Shown: positions 44,552-53,915, counted from the stretch's first letter. The stretch is DNA of 64,000 bases from Tsuneonella litorea (GCF_025154015.1 NZ_JAOAMV010000002.1:62001-126000), one strand, 5' to 3'. Numbers and translations: made by a program. The notes: generated by a model from the letters alone, not told the origin.

Positions 44552-45892
44552 TCAATCGACGAGCAAAAGCGCCGGTGTCTCGACCAGGTGCTTCACCTTC
44601 TGGATGAAGCTCGCCGCGTCGTAGCCGTCGACCACGCGGTGATCGCACGAGATCGAGATGTTCATCAGCTTGCGCTTCTCGACTCGCTCGCCGCCCATCC
44701 CGTCGGGGACGAACATCGGGCGCTCGACGATCCGGTTGGGACCGATGATCGCGACCTCCGGCCGGTTGATCACCGGCGTCGTCGCGACGCCCCCGAGAGG
44801 GCCGAGCGAGGTGACGGTGAGGGTCGATCCGGACAGCTCGTTCGATTTCGCCGACCCGTCGCGCGCGGCTTCGGCCAGCCTGCGGATATCGCCGGCCAGC
44901 TGCCACAGGTTCTTCGCCTGCGCGTCGCGGATCACCGGGACCATCAGGCCCGCATCGGTCTGTGTCGCCATGCCGAGGTGCACCGCCCCATGCCGGGTGA
45001 CGACGTTCGCCTCGTCGTCGTAGCGGGCATTGATCATGGGAAAATCGGGAATTGTCTTGCAGATCGCGGCGATCAGCAGCGGCAGCATCGTGAGCTTGGG
45101 CTTGTCGCCACGCGATGCGTTGAGCTGTTCGCGCAGGCGTTCCAGCTCGGTGACGTCGCATTCCTCAACGTAGGTGAAGTGCGGGATGTGCCGCTTGGCC
45201 GCGGCCATGTTCTCCGCGATCCTGCGCCGGAGGCCGATGACCTTGATCGTTTCGTCCGCGCGGGTGCGGCCCGCCGGGGCGTGGCCGCTTTTCGCGCCGT
45301 AGGAGATGAACGCGTCGAGATCCGCGTGGCGGATGCGCCCCTCCTCGCTCGGCCGCACGTCGGCGAGGTCGATCTTGAGGTCCGCCGCGCGCTTGCGGAC
45401 CGCCGGGGTGGCAAGGACTTTCGCGCCCGGCGAAGATTTCGCGACCGGTGCCGGAGCCGGAGCGGGCGCGGGTTTCGGTTCGGGCGGCGGCGGCGGCGCG
45501 GTCTTTTCCTCGACCGCCGCGGCAGCATCGGCGACATCGGACGGATCGGGCGTCTCGACCTCGATGCGCTTTTCGACCGTGTCGGCCTTCGGAGCGGGTG
45601 CTTCCTCGGCCACTGCCTCGTTCGCTTCGATCACGTCGTCGGGAATGTCGCCCTCGGTCTCGATCACGACCAGCATCGAACCGATCGCAATAACGTCGCC
45701 CGCCTCGCCGGCGACCTCCACGACCTTGCCCGAAACCGGGCTTTCCATCTCGACCGTCGCCTTGTCGGTCATCATGTCGGCGATCTGCTGGTCTTCCTCG
45801 ACCCGGTCGCCGGGCTTCACATGCATCGCTACGATTTCGGCCTCGGCGATGCCCTCGCCGATGTCGGGAAGGTTGAAGGTAAAGCGTGCCAT
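44552..45892 (-). CDS. Branched-chain 2-oxoacid dehydrogenase E2 (dihydrolipoyl acyltransferase)
   Basis: The 446-residue protein has an N-terminal lipoyl domain with the lipoylated Lys in DKATVEMESP (about Lys44), an Ala/Pro-rich linker, a peripheral subunit-binding domain (VLATPAVRKRAADLKIDLADV, near 150-175), and a C-terminal catalytic domain ending with DHRVVDGYDAASF. It is the core of the complex that converts branched-chain 2-oxoacids (from Val, Leu, Ile) to acyl-CoA. E1-beta and E1-alpha genes lie directly upstream; E3 is elsewhere. Confidence 0.92.
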   Translation of the reverse strand: MARFTFNLPDIGEGIAEAEIVAMHVKPGDRVEEDQQIADMMTDKATVEMESPVSGKVVEVAGEAGDVIAIGSMLVVIETEGDIPDDVIEANEAVAEEAPAPKADTVEKRIEVETPDPSDVADAAAAVEEKTAPPPPPEPKPAPAPAPAPVAKSSPGAKVLATPAVRKRAADLKIDLADVRPSEEGRIRHADLDAFISYGAKSGHAPAGRTRADETIKVIGLRRRIAENMAAAKRHIPHFTYVEECDVTELERLREQLNASRGDKPKLTMLPLLIAAICKTIPDFPMINARYDDEANVVTRHGAVHLGMATQTDAGLMVPVIRDAQAKNLWQLAGDIRRLAEAARDGSAKSNELSGSTLTVTSLGPLGGVATTPVINRPEVAIIGPNRIVERPMFVPDGMGGERVEKRKLMNISISCDHRVVDGYDAASFIQKVKHLVETPALLLVD

Positions 45893-46960
45893 CTAGGCTT
45901 CCAGTATCTTGTCGATCGCCTCGCCGATGCGGACGGGGCCCGGGAAATAGGCCCATTCGAGGCTGTGCGGATAGGGGGTGTCGAAGCCGGTCACGCGCTC
46001 GACCGGGGCTTCGAGATGATAGAAACAGCGTTCCTGGACCAGCGCCGACAGTTCGGCGCCGAAACCGCTCGTGCGGGTCGCCTCGTGGACGATCAGGCAG
46101 CGCCCGGTCTTCTCGACCGATGCCTCGATCGCATCGATGTCGAGGGGCACGAGCGTGCGCAGGTCGATGATCTCGGCGTCCACCCCCTTCTCCTTTGCGA
46201 CCGCCGCGCTCACGTGGACCATGGTGCCGTAGGTGAGAATGGTCAGCGCGTCGCCCTCGCGCACGGTGCGCGCCTTGCCGAGCGGGATCGCATAGTACCC
46301 TTCGGGCACCTTGCTGTCGGGGTGGTTCTTCCACGGCTCGACCGGCTTGTCGTAGTAGCCGCTGAAGGGGCCGTTGTAGATCCGCTTCGGCTCGAAGAAG
46401 ATCACCGGGTCGTTGTCCTCGATCGAGGCGATCAGCAAGCCCTTGGCATCAAAAGGCGTCGACGGGATCACGGTCTTGAGGCCGGAAACGTGGGTGAAGA
46501 TCGCCTCGGGGCTCTGGCTGTGAGTCTGCCCGCCGAAGATGCCGCCGCCGAAGGGGCTGCGCACGGTCATCGGGGCGATGAATTCGCCCGCCGAGCGGTA
46601 GCGCAGCCGCGCCGCCTCGCTGATCAGCTGGTCGAGGCCGGGATAGATGTAGTCGGCGAACTGGATTTCCGGCACCGGGCGAAGGCCATAGGCTCCCATG
46701 CCCACAGCGGCGCCGATGATCCCGCATTCCGAGATCGGCGTGTCGAACACGCGATTCTTGCCGTGCTTTTCCTGCAGGTGCGCCGTCGCGCGGAACACGC
46801 CGCCGAAATAGCCCACGTCCTCGCCCATGATGACGACCGAGGGATCGTGGCTGAGCATGATGTCGAGCGCGTCGTTGATCGCCTCGATCATGTTCATGTT
46901 GCGCGAGGGCGCGTCGGCAAGGCCGAGCACGCCGTCCTCGTCGATTAGCGTTGTGGCCAC
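45893..46960 (-). CDS. Branched-chain 2-oxoacid dehydrogenase E1 beta subunit
   Basis: The start is placed at GTG 46960, giving 355 residues with a purine-rich GGAAG site before it; this overlaps the end of E1-alpha by 16 bases. Diagnostic segments are IMGEDVGYFGGVFRAT, DTPISECGIIGAAVGMGAYG, PFGGGIFGGQTHSQSPEA and LIVHEATRTSGFGAELSA. With E1-alpha it forms the TPP-dependent decarboxylase. The next gene is E2 with no gap. A downstream ATG at 46891 is an alternative start. Confidence 0.93.
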   Translation of the reverse strand: MATTLIDEDGVLGLADAPSRNMNMIEAINDALDIMLSHDPSVVIMGEDVGYFGGVFRATAHLQEKHGKNRVFDTPISECGIIGAAVGMGAYGLRPVPEIQFADYIYPGLDQLISEAARLRYRSAGEFIAPMTVRSPFGGGIFGGQTHSQSPEAIFTHVSGLKTVIPSTPFDAKGLLIASIEDNDPVIFFEPKRIYNGPFSGYYDKPVEPWKNHPDSKVPEGYYAIPLGKARTVREGDALTILTYGTMVHVSAAVAKEKGVDAEIIDLRTLVPLDIDAIEASVEKTGRCLIVHEATRTSGFGAELSALVQERCFYHLEAPVERVTGFDTPYPHSLEWAYFPGPVRIGEAIDKILEA

Positions 46961-48237
46961 TTGATCTTCCTTTCGCGGATCGCCTGCGCGGCCTGCTCCT
47001 CGAGGTGCCAGGGCAGTTCCTCGAACACGTCTTCGAACATGGTGTGGAACGGGTGATGCATACCGTGGCCGAGCACGCCGTTCTTCTCGGCGTCCTTGGT
47101 GGCGGCCTTGACCTTTTCCGCACAGGCCAGGTCGAGCGCCTCCTGGCGTTCCTCGTCCCATTCCCCGATCGCGATGAGATGGTCCTTGAGCCGCATGATC
47201 GGATCGCCCAGCGGCCATTCGCTGCGCTCCTGCGCGCTGCGGTACTGGCTCGGGTCGTCCGAGGTCGAGTGGCCCTCGGCGCGATAGCTGAAGTGTTCGA
47301 TCAGCGTCGGCCCGCCGTTCGACCGGGCGCGGTCGGCCGCCCACTGGGTCGCGGCATAGACCGCCAGCGCATCGTTTCCGTCGACACGGAGCGAGGCAAT
47401 GCCATAGCCAAGCCCGCGCGCCGCGAAGGTCGCCCGCTCGCCCCCGGCAAAGCCCGAGAAGCTTGAGATCGCCCACTGGTTGTTGACCACGTTGAGGATC
47501 ACCGGCGCGTTGTAGACCGCGGCGAACAGGCAGGCGGCATGGAAGTCGCCCTCGGCGGTGCTGCCCTCGCCCACCCAGGTCGCGGCGATCCGGCTGTCGC
47601 CGCGCATTGCGCTCGCCATCGCCCAGCCCACCGCCTGCGGCGTCTGCGTGGCGAGGTTGCCACTGATCGTGAAGAAGCTGTGCGGCCGGCTCGAATACAT
47701 GATCGGCAGCTGGCGGCCCTTGAGCTTGTCGCCGCGGTTCGAGTAGATCTGGTTGATCATCTCGACCAGCGGGTACCCGCGCGCGATCAGGATGCCCTGC
47801 TGGCGGTAGCTGGGAAACACCATGTCGTCGTTTGCCAGGGCCATGGCCGCGGCGACGCTGGTCGCCTCCTCGCCGGTGCACTTCATGTAGAAGCTCGTCT
47901 TGCCCTGGCGCTGGCCGCGGTACATCCGCTCGTCGAACGCGCGGGTCAGCGCCATCGTCTCGAGCATCTTGCGCAAGGTATCGGGATCGAGCTTGGGGTC
48001 CCACGGACCGTGCGCGCGGTTATCGTCGCCAAGCACGCGGACGAGGTCATTGACAAGACTTTGGGTCTCGATCGGATCGCACATCTCGTCGGGCCGCGCC
48101 TGTGCGCCGGGCTCGCTGACCTTGATGTAGGAGAAATCGACCGCGTCTCCGGGCCGGAACTTGGGTTCGGGAACGTGGAAGTGCAGCTCGGGCCGGTTGT
48201 GCCCGGCCTTGCCTCTCCCGTTCGGCGTATCGGCCAT
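46945..48237 (-). CDS. Branched-chain 2-oxoacid dehydrogenase E1 alpha subunit
   Basis: The 430-residue protein from ATG 48237 has the TPP-binding region WVGEGSTAEGDFHAACLFAAVYNAPVILNVVNNQWAIS and the active-site loop SYRAEGHSTSDDPSQYR that in BCKDH carries the regulatory serines. The N-terminal extension with FRPGDAVDFSYI is typical of this branch as opposed to pyruvate dehydrogenase. A GGAGAG site precedes the ATG. It heads the three-gene operon. Confidence 0.93.
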   Translation of the reverse strand: MADTPNGRGKAGHNRPELHFHVPEPKFRPGDAVDFSYIKVSEPGAQARPDEMCDPIETQSLVNDLVRVLGDDNRAHGPWDPKLDPDTLRKMLETMALTRAFDERMYRGQRQGKTSFYMKCTGEEATSVAAAMALANDDMVFPSYRQQGILIARGYPLVEMINQIYSNRGDKLKGRQLPIMYSSRPHSFFTISGNLATQTPQAVGWAMASAMRGDSRIAATWVGEGSTAEGDFHAACLFAAVYNAPVILNVVNNQWAISSFSGFAGGERATFAARGLGYGIASLRVDGNDALAVYAATQWAADRARSNGGPTLIEHFSYRAEGHSTSDDPSQYRSAQERSEWPLGDPIMRLKDHLIAIGEWDEERQEALDLACAEKVKAATKDAEKNGVLGHGMHHPFHTMFEDVFEELPWHLEEQAAQAIRERKIKWPQR

Positions 48238-48312
48238 TTGGCTCTCCAGACGCAATCTTTTAATACTGCGTTATTTTATTTCAAAGACGGTCTCGGAGTC
48301 AAGAAGCCCCCG

Positions 48313-49245
48313 TCAGACCGCGACGGGCGCCTTGAGCGCGCCGAGCGGCCTGTAGTCGAGGACCGAGAAATCATCGATGCGGTAGTCGAAGATCGAGTCC
48401 GGTCGCCGCACGATTTCAAGTCGCGGACGGCCCTGCGGTTCCCGGGTCAATTGCTCCTCGATCAGTTCCCCGTGGTTGAGATAGAGGTGCACGTCCCCGC
48501 CCATCCATATGAACTCGCCCGGTTCGAGATCGGTCTGCTGCGCGAGCATTCGCTGTAGCAGCGCCGCCGACCAGAGGTTGAACGGCAGGCCCAGTGCGAC
48601 ATCGCAACTGCGCTGGTAGAGGAGACCGTTGAGCTTTCCGTCGGCGACGTGAAACTGGTAGGTCTTGTGACACGGCGGGAGCGCCATCCGGTCGAGTTGG
48701 GCGACATTCCAGCCTTCGATGATGTGCCGTCGACTGCCGGGGTTCGTCCGCAGCGATTCCACGACCTGGGCGACCTGGTTGATCCCCTCGCCCGGTTCGT
48801 ACAGTCCGTCCGGGCGATAGCGCCAGGTCGGCCAGTCGACCCATTGCTTGCCATAGACCGGGCCAAGGTCGCCCCAGTTGGCCGCGAACGACTCGTCGTT
48901 GGCGATGCGCTTGACGAAATCCTCGAGCGGGATGTCGTCGCCCGTCTCGCTCACGTATCTGGCGTGCGGCCACTCGTTCCATATGCTCACGCCCTGGAGC
49001 ACCAGCGGGCGAATGTTCGTTTCTCCGTCGAGGAACCACAGCAGTTCGCGCGTCGCGGTCTTCCAGTAGACTCGCTTGCTGGTGATGAGCGGCATCGCGC
49101 CGCCGGCAAGGTCGAATCGCAGGGTGGCGCCGAAGACGGAGCGCGTTCCGATTCCGGTTCGGTCGATCCGCTCCGACCCCTCGGACCAGATGCGCCGCAT
49201 GAGGTCGAGGTACTGGGTTTCGGGGTGCGGCGAGGCGGCGAGCAT
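48313..49245 (-). CDS. thyA: Thymidylate synthase
   Basis: The 310-residue enzyme makes dTMP from dUMP with methylenetetrahydrofolate. The catalytic Cys192 lies in ALPPCHKTYQF, and other conserved parts are RTGIGTRSVFG, WGDLGPVYGKQW, LLYQRSCDVALGLPFN and GGDVHLYLNH. The length is slightly above the E. coli enzyme (264). No dihydrofolate reductase gene lies alongside. It is on the same strand as the dehydrogenase operon but separated from it by 75 bases. Confidence 0.96.
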   Translation of the reverse strand: MLAASPHPETQYLDLMRRIWSEGSERIDRTGIGTRSVFGATLRFDLAGGAMPLITSKRVYWKTATRELLWFLDGETNIRPLVLQGVSIWNEWPHARYVSETGDDIPLEDFVKRIANDESFAANWGDLGPVYGKQWVDWPTWRYRPDGLYEPGEGINQVAQVVESLRTNPGSRRHIIEGWNVAQLDRMALPPCHKTYQFHVADGKLNGLLYQRSCDVALGLPFNLWSAALLQRMLAQQTDLEPGEFIWMGGDVHLYLNHGELIEEQLTREPQGRPRLEIVRRPDSIFDYRIDDFSVLDYRPLGALKAPVAV

Positions 49246-49346
49246 GGATCGTCCCTAGCGCGCGAAATGGCCGCTTGCCACCCCGCGATCCCCTCCCTAT
49301 AGGGCCGCCTCTGCCTCGCCCCGGACCCGTTCCGGTTGGCGCCGGT

Positions 49347-49423
49347 CGGGGAGTAGCTCAGCCTGGTAGAGCACTGTCTTCGGGAGGCAGGGGCCGGAGG
49401 TTCGAATCCTCTCTCCCCGACCA
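49347..49423 (+). tRNA. tRNA-Pro(CGG)
   Basis: A 77-base tRNA with encoded CCA: acceptor CGGGGAG/CTCCCCG, D arm GCTC-AGCCTGGTA-GAGC, anticodon loop TTCGGGA with anticodon CGG, T arm GGAGG-TTCGAAT-CCTCT. It reads CCG. Confidence 0.95.
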
Positions 49424-49532
49424 TTCATCTGGATCGTCCCGATCTGACGCAAGCGCCGCAACCCGGCGGTCGCTTGCCATCGCCCTCCCCATTCCGGATA
49501 GTCCCGGATATTGGAAGTGGGGAGGGAGAGCC

Positions 49533-49958
49533 ATGGTAGAGGTGCCGCAGGGCTTGTTTCCGGTGAGCCAGGAGAGCGCCGATGCCGCTTTCGACTGGGT
49601 GTTTGCGCCGTGGATCAAGGACATGGGCCTGACAGATTTCGTCGTGCGCGAAGGCTTCGTTTCGATGAGGCTGCCGTACAACGAGAAGCTTGCGTTTTTC
49701 TCCGGCTCGATCTGCGGGCAGGCGATCATGGCGGCGATCGACACCGCGGCAAGCATGGCGGTGGCCACCGGACATAGGTTTGCTCGCGGCACGGCCTACC
49801 AGCACACCCATTTCCTCCGGCCCGCCGCGGGCGACGACCTGATGATCACCGCAACAGTGCGGCGTTTCGGCACGACGAGTGCCTACGTAGATTGCCAGGT
49901 CGCGTTTGCGGGGACGGGCAAACTGGTTTCGCACGGGGTCCTTGAATTCGCCTATTGA
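49533..49958 (+). CDS. PaaI-family hotdog-fold thioesterase
   Basis: The 141-residue protein has the hotdog pattern FFSGSICGQAIMAAIDTAASMAVA followed by GTAYQHTHFLRPAAGDDLMITATVRRFG, as in PaaI-type thioesterases. ATG 49533 is preceded by GGGAGGGAGAG, a strong ribosome site, and by tRNA-Pro. The substrate is unknown. It is convergent with the DUF421 gene. This is the second such enzyme in the window and it is not close in sequence to the one next to pgk. Confidence 0.85.
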   Translation: MVEVPQGLFPVSQESADAAFDWVFAPWIKDMGLTDFVVREGFVSMRLPYNEKLAFFSGSICGQAIMAAIDTAASMAVATGHRFARGTAYQHTHFLRPAAGDDLMITATVRRFGTTSAYVDCQVAFAGTGKLVSHGVLEFAY

Positions 49959-50003
49959 AGCGAACCCCGCCGACCGGCATCCGATCCGCAATCCGCGCGG
50001 ATT

Positions 50004-50537
50004 CTAGGCTCCCTCACCGTCGTGTGCGGACTGAACGCCGTGGAGCAGCCTTTTGTCCATGCTCTCGCCATGAAGAACCGACACGTCGCCCGTCGTTTCG
50101 AGGACGACCGCGCGAACGTCGTCGAGCGAGGAGACGTTCGCTTCGCGCAGCTTGGCGAACAGGTCATCGCGGCTCACCCTCGTTTCCTTCAGCGCCTTAT
50201 CGAGGATAACCCCGTCGCGGACCAGGACCACGGGTTCGTTCTGTATCACCCGCGCGGCGGTCTCTGACGCCCGGCGCAACCTGGCAGCCGCGAACTGCAC
50301 CACGAACAATGCCGCCATCGCGGCTATCGTCTGGAGAAACTTGGGCCACTCCTGTGATTGGGATGCGCTGGCGACCATCGATCCCATCGCGATGGTCATG
50401 ACGAAATCGAAGCTGGTCATCTTCGAGAACGACCTCAATCCGACCACGCGCACCAGCAGGACAACCCACGCCAGCGCGGCGGACGCGAGCACCGCGCCGC
50501 TGATCAGGGAATCGAGAATCGGATCTGATGAAAAGAT
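50004..50537 (-). CDS. DUF421 family membrane protein (YetF-like)
   Basis: The C-terminal part (VIQNEPVVLVRDGVILDKALKETRVSRDDLFAKLREANV) and the preceding VGLRSFSKMTSFDFVMTIAMGS are typical of DUF421. Two or three transmembrane helices come first. The start is uncertain: GTG 50492 gives 162 residues without any ribosome site, while an ATC codon at 50537, 15 codons upstream, sits exactly 6 bases after GGAGG. I extend the feature to 50537 but the rare start needs proof. It follows recG on the same strand by 49 bases. Confidence 0.78.
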   Translation of the reverse strand: MFSSDPILDSLISGAVLASAALAWVVLLVRVVGLRSFSKMTSFDFVMTIAMGSMVASASQSQEWPKFLQTIAAMAALFVVQFAAARLRRASETAARVIQNEPVVLVRDGVILDKALKETRVSRDDLFAKLREANVSSLDDVRAVVLETTGDVSVLHGESMDKRLLHGVQSAHDGEGA

Positions 50538-50586
50538 GGCCTGCCTCCGTTGGTTAAAGGCGTGCAGGCCCAGGCGAGTTCCCGAA

Positions 50587-52647
50587 TCAGCCCCCGCGCA
50601 GCAGCTGCACGCCCCAGTCGCGCTCGAACAAATAGAGCAGCACCCGTGCAGCCGCGCCGCGTTCCCCGGTAAGGCCGCCGTCGCGTTCCATCAGCAGACG
50701 CGCATCCTCATGCGCGATCGGAAGCAGGCGCTGGATCTGGTCGAGGTCGGCGACCCTGAACGGCGTATCGCCCGACTGCCGCGTGCCGAGCAATTCGCCC
50801 CCGCCGCGCAGCCGCAGGTCTTCCTCCGCAAGCCGGAACCCGTCCTGCGTCTCGCGCATCAGCGCCAGGCGTTCCTTGCCGGTTTCGCTGAGGGTTTCGC
50901 CGCGTAACAGGACGCAGACCGATTTCTTCGCGCCCCGCCCCACCCTGCCGCGCAGCTGGTGCAGCTGGGCGAGCCCGAAACGCTCCGCCTGCTCGATCAC
51001 CATCAGGGTGGCGTTGGGCACGTCGACCCCGACCTCGATCACCGTCGTCGCAACCAGCAACTTCGCCGTACCGCTCGCGAAGCGTTCCATCGCGGCGTCC
51101 TTGATCTCGGGCTTCAGCTGCCCGTGGACCAGCACGACCTGGTCGCCGAACCTGTTCTTAAGCGCCGCGTAGCGTGCTTCGGCCGCCGCGATGTCCTCGC
51201 TCTCGAGTTCGCGGACCATCGGGCAGACCCAGTAGGCCTGCGCTCCGCCATCGAGCTGGCGGGCGAGCCGCTCGACGATTTCCCCGGTCCGATCGGCGCT
51301 GACCACCACCGTGTCGATCGCCTGCCGGCCCGGGGGCATCTCGTCGAGCCGGCTGACGTCCATCTCGCCGTACTGCGCAAGGGTGAGCGAACGGGGAATC
51401 GGGGTCGCGGTCATCGCCAGCGTGTGCGGCGCGACCTTGCCCTTGCTGGCGAGCATCAGCCGCTGCGAGACGCCGAAGCGGTGCTGCTCGTCGATCACGA
51501 CGAGGCCGAGATTTCGATAGGTAACGGCATCCTGGAAGATGGCGTGGGTTCCCACGACGATCGGGATCGAGCCGTCGTGAAGTCCCATCAGGATCGATTC
51601 GCGCGCGCGGCCCTTGTCGCGCCCCGTCAGCAGCGCGATTTCGACACCGGTCGGACCCAGCATCCGCCGCAGCGTGTCGTAGTGCTGGCGGGCCAGTATC
51701 TCGGTCGGGGCAAGCAATGCTGCCTGCGCCCCGCCCTCGACGGCGATCAGCATGGCTTCGAGCGCGACCACGGTCTTGCCGCTGCCCACGTCGCCCTGCA
51801 GCAGACGCAGCATGGGCCTGTCCTGCGCGAGGTCGCGTTCGATTTCGCCGATGCTCCGCTTCTGCGCCCCGGTGAGCGGGAACGGCAGGTCGAGCCTGCC
51901 GCGCAAGGATCCGTCCCCACCCAGCGCCTGCCCGCGGCGGCGGCGGTTGTCGGCCCGCACGAGCATCAGTGCAAGGCTATTGGCGAGCAGCTCGTCGTAG
52001 GCGAGCCGGTCGCGCGCCGCTGCGTGCTCGCCCTTGTGCGCAAGCCTCAGGGCATCGGCCCAGGCGGGCCATTGCATCTTGGCGAACTGGCCCGGCTCGA
52101 TCCACTCAGGCAGCTCCGGCAGGCGCTCGAGAGCCTGGGCGACCAGGCCGGCGATCTTGGGTTGGGTCAATCCATCCGATAGCGAATAGACCGGCTCGTT
52201 GAGGGTCCCGAGCAAGTCCGCGCTGTCCTCGCTCAGGTGGTCGGGATGGACGATCTGCAGCATCTGGCCGTACTGATCGAGCCGCCCTGCGACCCATCGC
52301 TTCGCTCCCACCGGCAGCTGCTTTTTTGCAGTATAGCTCGCTCGCCCGAAATAGGTGAGCGACACGTGATTGCCGAGGGCATCGATCGCCATCACGGAGT
52401 ATGGCCCACGCGCGCTCCGGCTCGCGCGATGTTCGGTGACGGTCAGCGGCACGACCACCTGCTCGCCCACGCTTGCCGCGTCGAGATTCTCGACCGGTCG
52501 GCGGGTCACGAAGCGATCGGGCAGGTGATAGGCGACGTCGCGCACGCGTGTGAGGCCGAGTTTCTCCAGCGGCTTCGCGATCTTCGGCCCGACCCCCTCC
52601 AGCGTCTCGGCTTCGGCAAACAGGGGGTTGAGCACGTCGGGGCGCAT
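50587..52647 (-). CDS. recG: ATP-dependent DNA helicase RecG
   Basis: The 686-residue helicase has an N-terminal wedge/OB domain (YHLPDRFVTRRP ... YSVMAIDALGNHVSLTYFGRASY), Walker A GDVGSGKTVVALEA near residue 285, DEQHRFG near 383, and C-terminal helicase motifs FASGTAKLLVATTVIEVGVDVP and QLRGRVGRG. RecG reverses stalled forks and remodels Holliday junctions. It is divergent from the gene at 52766. In this window it stands near sdhE-mfd, a usual sphingomonad order. Confidence 0.97.
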   Translation of the reverse strand: MRPDVLNPLFAEAETLEGVGPKIAKPLEKLGLTRVRDVAYHLPDRFVTRRPVENLDAASVGEQVVVPLTVTEHRASRSARGPYSVMAIDALGNHVSLTYFGRASYTAKKQLPVGAKRWVAGRLDQYGQMLQIVHPDHLSEDSADLLGTLNEPVYSLSDGLTQPKIAGLVAQALERLPELPEWIEPGQFAKMQWPAWADALRLAHKGEHAAARDRLAYDELLANSLALMLVRADNRRRRGQALGGDGSLRGRLDLPFPLTGAQKRSIGEIERDLAQDRPMLRLLQGDVGSGKTVVALEAMLIAVEGGAQAALLAPTEILARQHYDTLRRMLGPTGVEIALLTGRDKGRARESILMGLHDGSIPIVVGTHAIFQDAVTYRNLGLVVIDEQHRFGVSQRLMLASKGKVAPHTLAMTATPIPRSLTLAQYGEMDVSRLDEMPPGRQAIDTVVVSADRTGEIVERLARQLDGGAQAYWVCPMVRELESEDIAAAEARYAALKNRFGDQVVLVHGQLKPEIKDAAMERFASGTAKLLVATTVIEVGVDVPNATLMVIEQAERFGLAQLHQLRGRVGRGAKKSVCVLLRGETLSETGKERLALMRETQDGFRLAEEDLRLRGGGELLGTRQSGDTPFRVADLDQIQRLLPIAHEDARLLMERDGGLTGERGAAARVLLYLFERDWGVQLLRGG

Positions 52648-52765
52648 GGCGCGTTACTAGGATCATTTGGCAGCCCTGCGAAGCAGCGAGAACGCTTTAT
52701 GCCATTTGCTGTTTGGATCGAACGTGTTAACCAAAGTTAGCGGGACGCTTTCCAAGACGGGGGGC

Positions 52766-53203
52766 ATGATGACCCGACACTTCACGACACTCGCACTCGC
52801 TGCCGCTTGCGCGCTGGCAACCATATCCACTCCTGTCATGGCGCAGAGCGAGCCGGAACAGGCGCGGACGACGTACGCGGTCATCCTCCTGAAGCTCGCG
52901 CCGGATGCCGGCGGGCGCTGGAGCGAGATGATGGAAAAGTACTATGCCCCGGCGGCCGCAGCCGCGGGCCTTCCGAAGACAGAGGTGCACTGGATGATGG
53001 ATGGCCCCTGGGACCTGATGCTTCTGCGACCGATGCCGCGCGGGCTGGCTGCGCTCGACACGCACGCTTCACCTGAACGCGATGCGTTCAATAAGTCACT
53101 GGCCAAGATCGCCGGTTCGGAAGAAGCCGCCAAGAAGCTCGGCGAGGAAAATGACAAGCTCGTTACCAGTTCGATGCGGTATTTTTCCCATACCCACCCC
53201 TGA
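52766..53203 (+). CDS. Exported protein of unknown function
   Basis: The 145-residue product from ATG 52766 (or 52769) has a signal peptide (FTTLALAAACALATISTPVMA) and a mature domain with YAVILLKLAPDAGGRWSEMMEKYYAPAAAAAGLPKTEVHWMMDGPWDLMLLRPM, which looks like a dimeric alpha/beta-barrel fold. A GGGGGG ribosome site precedes it. No enzyme activity can be inferred. A TTAACC element lies about 40 bases upstream. Confidence 0.65.
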   Translation: MMTRHFTTLALAAACALATISTPVMAQSEPEQARTTYAVILLKLAPDAGGRWSEMMEKYYAPAAAAAGLPKTEVHWMMDGPWDLMLLRPMPRGLAALDTHASPERDAFNKSLAKIAGSEEAAKKLGEENDKLVTSSMRYFSHTHP

Positions 53204-53236
53204 CGGGGATTGGGGTCTGACCCGGGATCGAACGAA

Positions 53237-53262
53237 GCGGCGCCGGTCCTCGCCGGCGCCGC
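53237..53262 (+). terminator. GC-rich hairpin between exported protein and hemerythrin genes
   Basis: Perfect 10-base arms GCGGCGCCGG (53237-53246) and CCGGCGCCGC (53253-53262) around TCCTCG. It lies 34 bases after the stop at 53203 and lacks a U-run, so termination would need another factor. Confidence 0.5.
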
Positions 53263-53352
53263 ACTCCGCGTGAATTGACGAAAGTTTGCCCGGGAACCCG
53301 AATGCCGTTTCGCAGCTTGAGTGTACGACTGAATGACAGGCGGAGAACCGGC

Positions 53353-53871
53353 ATGGCCGACCAGAACTTTACCGATGCAATCATGCTTCTTCGTGCCGAT
53401 CACGACGAGGTCAAGGACCTGTTCGATCAGTTCGAGGATACCGATGACGGTGACGAGAAGCGGCGTCTTGCCGAGAAGATCTGCAACGAGCTCAAGATCC
53501 ATTCCCTGATCGAGGAAGAGATTTTCTACCCGGCGTTTCGCGGGGTGCTGGAAGACGACATGCTCGACGAAGCGGTTGTCGAGCATGACGGCGCCAAGTT
53601 GCTGATCAACGACATCATGGACGGCGTGCAGGCGAACGATTCCGTTTTCGAAGCCAAGGTCAAGGTCCTCTCGGAACAGATCGAGCATCACATCGAGGAA
53701 GAAGAAAAGCCGCACGAAGGCATGTTCGCCAAGTGCCGGGATACCGACGTCGACCTGAAGGCCCTGCTGGAACCGATGCTGCGACGCAAGGCGGAGCTCT
53801 CCAAGCAGGCCGAAAGCGAGGGGCTCCCCCCGGCCGAAATGTCGGAAGTGCAACCCGAAGCCGCGCACTAG
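53353..53871 (+). CDS. Hemerythrin HHE-domain protein
   Basis: The 172-residue protein is a four-helix bundle with the metal-ligand pattern of HHE domains: DHDEVKDLFDQF, HSLIEEEIFYPAF, VEHDGAKLLIND and HHIEEEEKPHEGMF. Such proteins bind a di-iron centre and act in oxygen, NO or iron handling. It lies downstream of a GC-rich hairpin and probably has its own promoter; no EcfG-type site was found. The C-terminal 30 residues are charged and probably flexible. Confidence 0.92.
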   Translation: MADQNFTDAIMLLRADHDEVKDLFDQFEDTDDGDEKRRLAEKICNELKIHSLIEEEIFYPAFRGVLEDDMLDEAVVEHDGAKLLINDIMDGVQANDSVFEAKVKVLSEQIEHHIEEEEKPHEGMFAKCRDTDVDLKALLEPMLRRKAELSKQAESEGLPPAEMSEVQPEAAH

Positions 53872-53915
53872 GGACGCGATTGCGCCCGCCGCGGCGGTCC
53901 GGTAGCGGGGGCGGC

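Noticed and set aside
44510-46948. 812-codon open frame on the plus strand
   Set aside because: It is antisense to the intact E2 and E1-beta genes; long mirrored frames are common in GC-rich DNA and the translation is Arg/Asp/His-rich with no domain.
52720-52745. TTAACC elements as CtrA sites upstream of other genes (also 43453, 23247, 60781)
   Set aside because: Single half-sites without the TTAA-N7-TTAA spacing are frequent; only the doubled copy near 58247-58270 was kept, at low confidence.
53293-53312. GGAAC followed by CGTT upstream of the hemerythrin gene as an EcfG promoter
   Set aside because: The spacer is only about 8 bases, far from the required 16 to 17.
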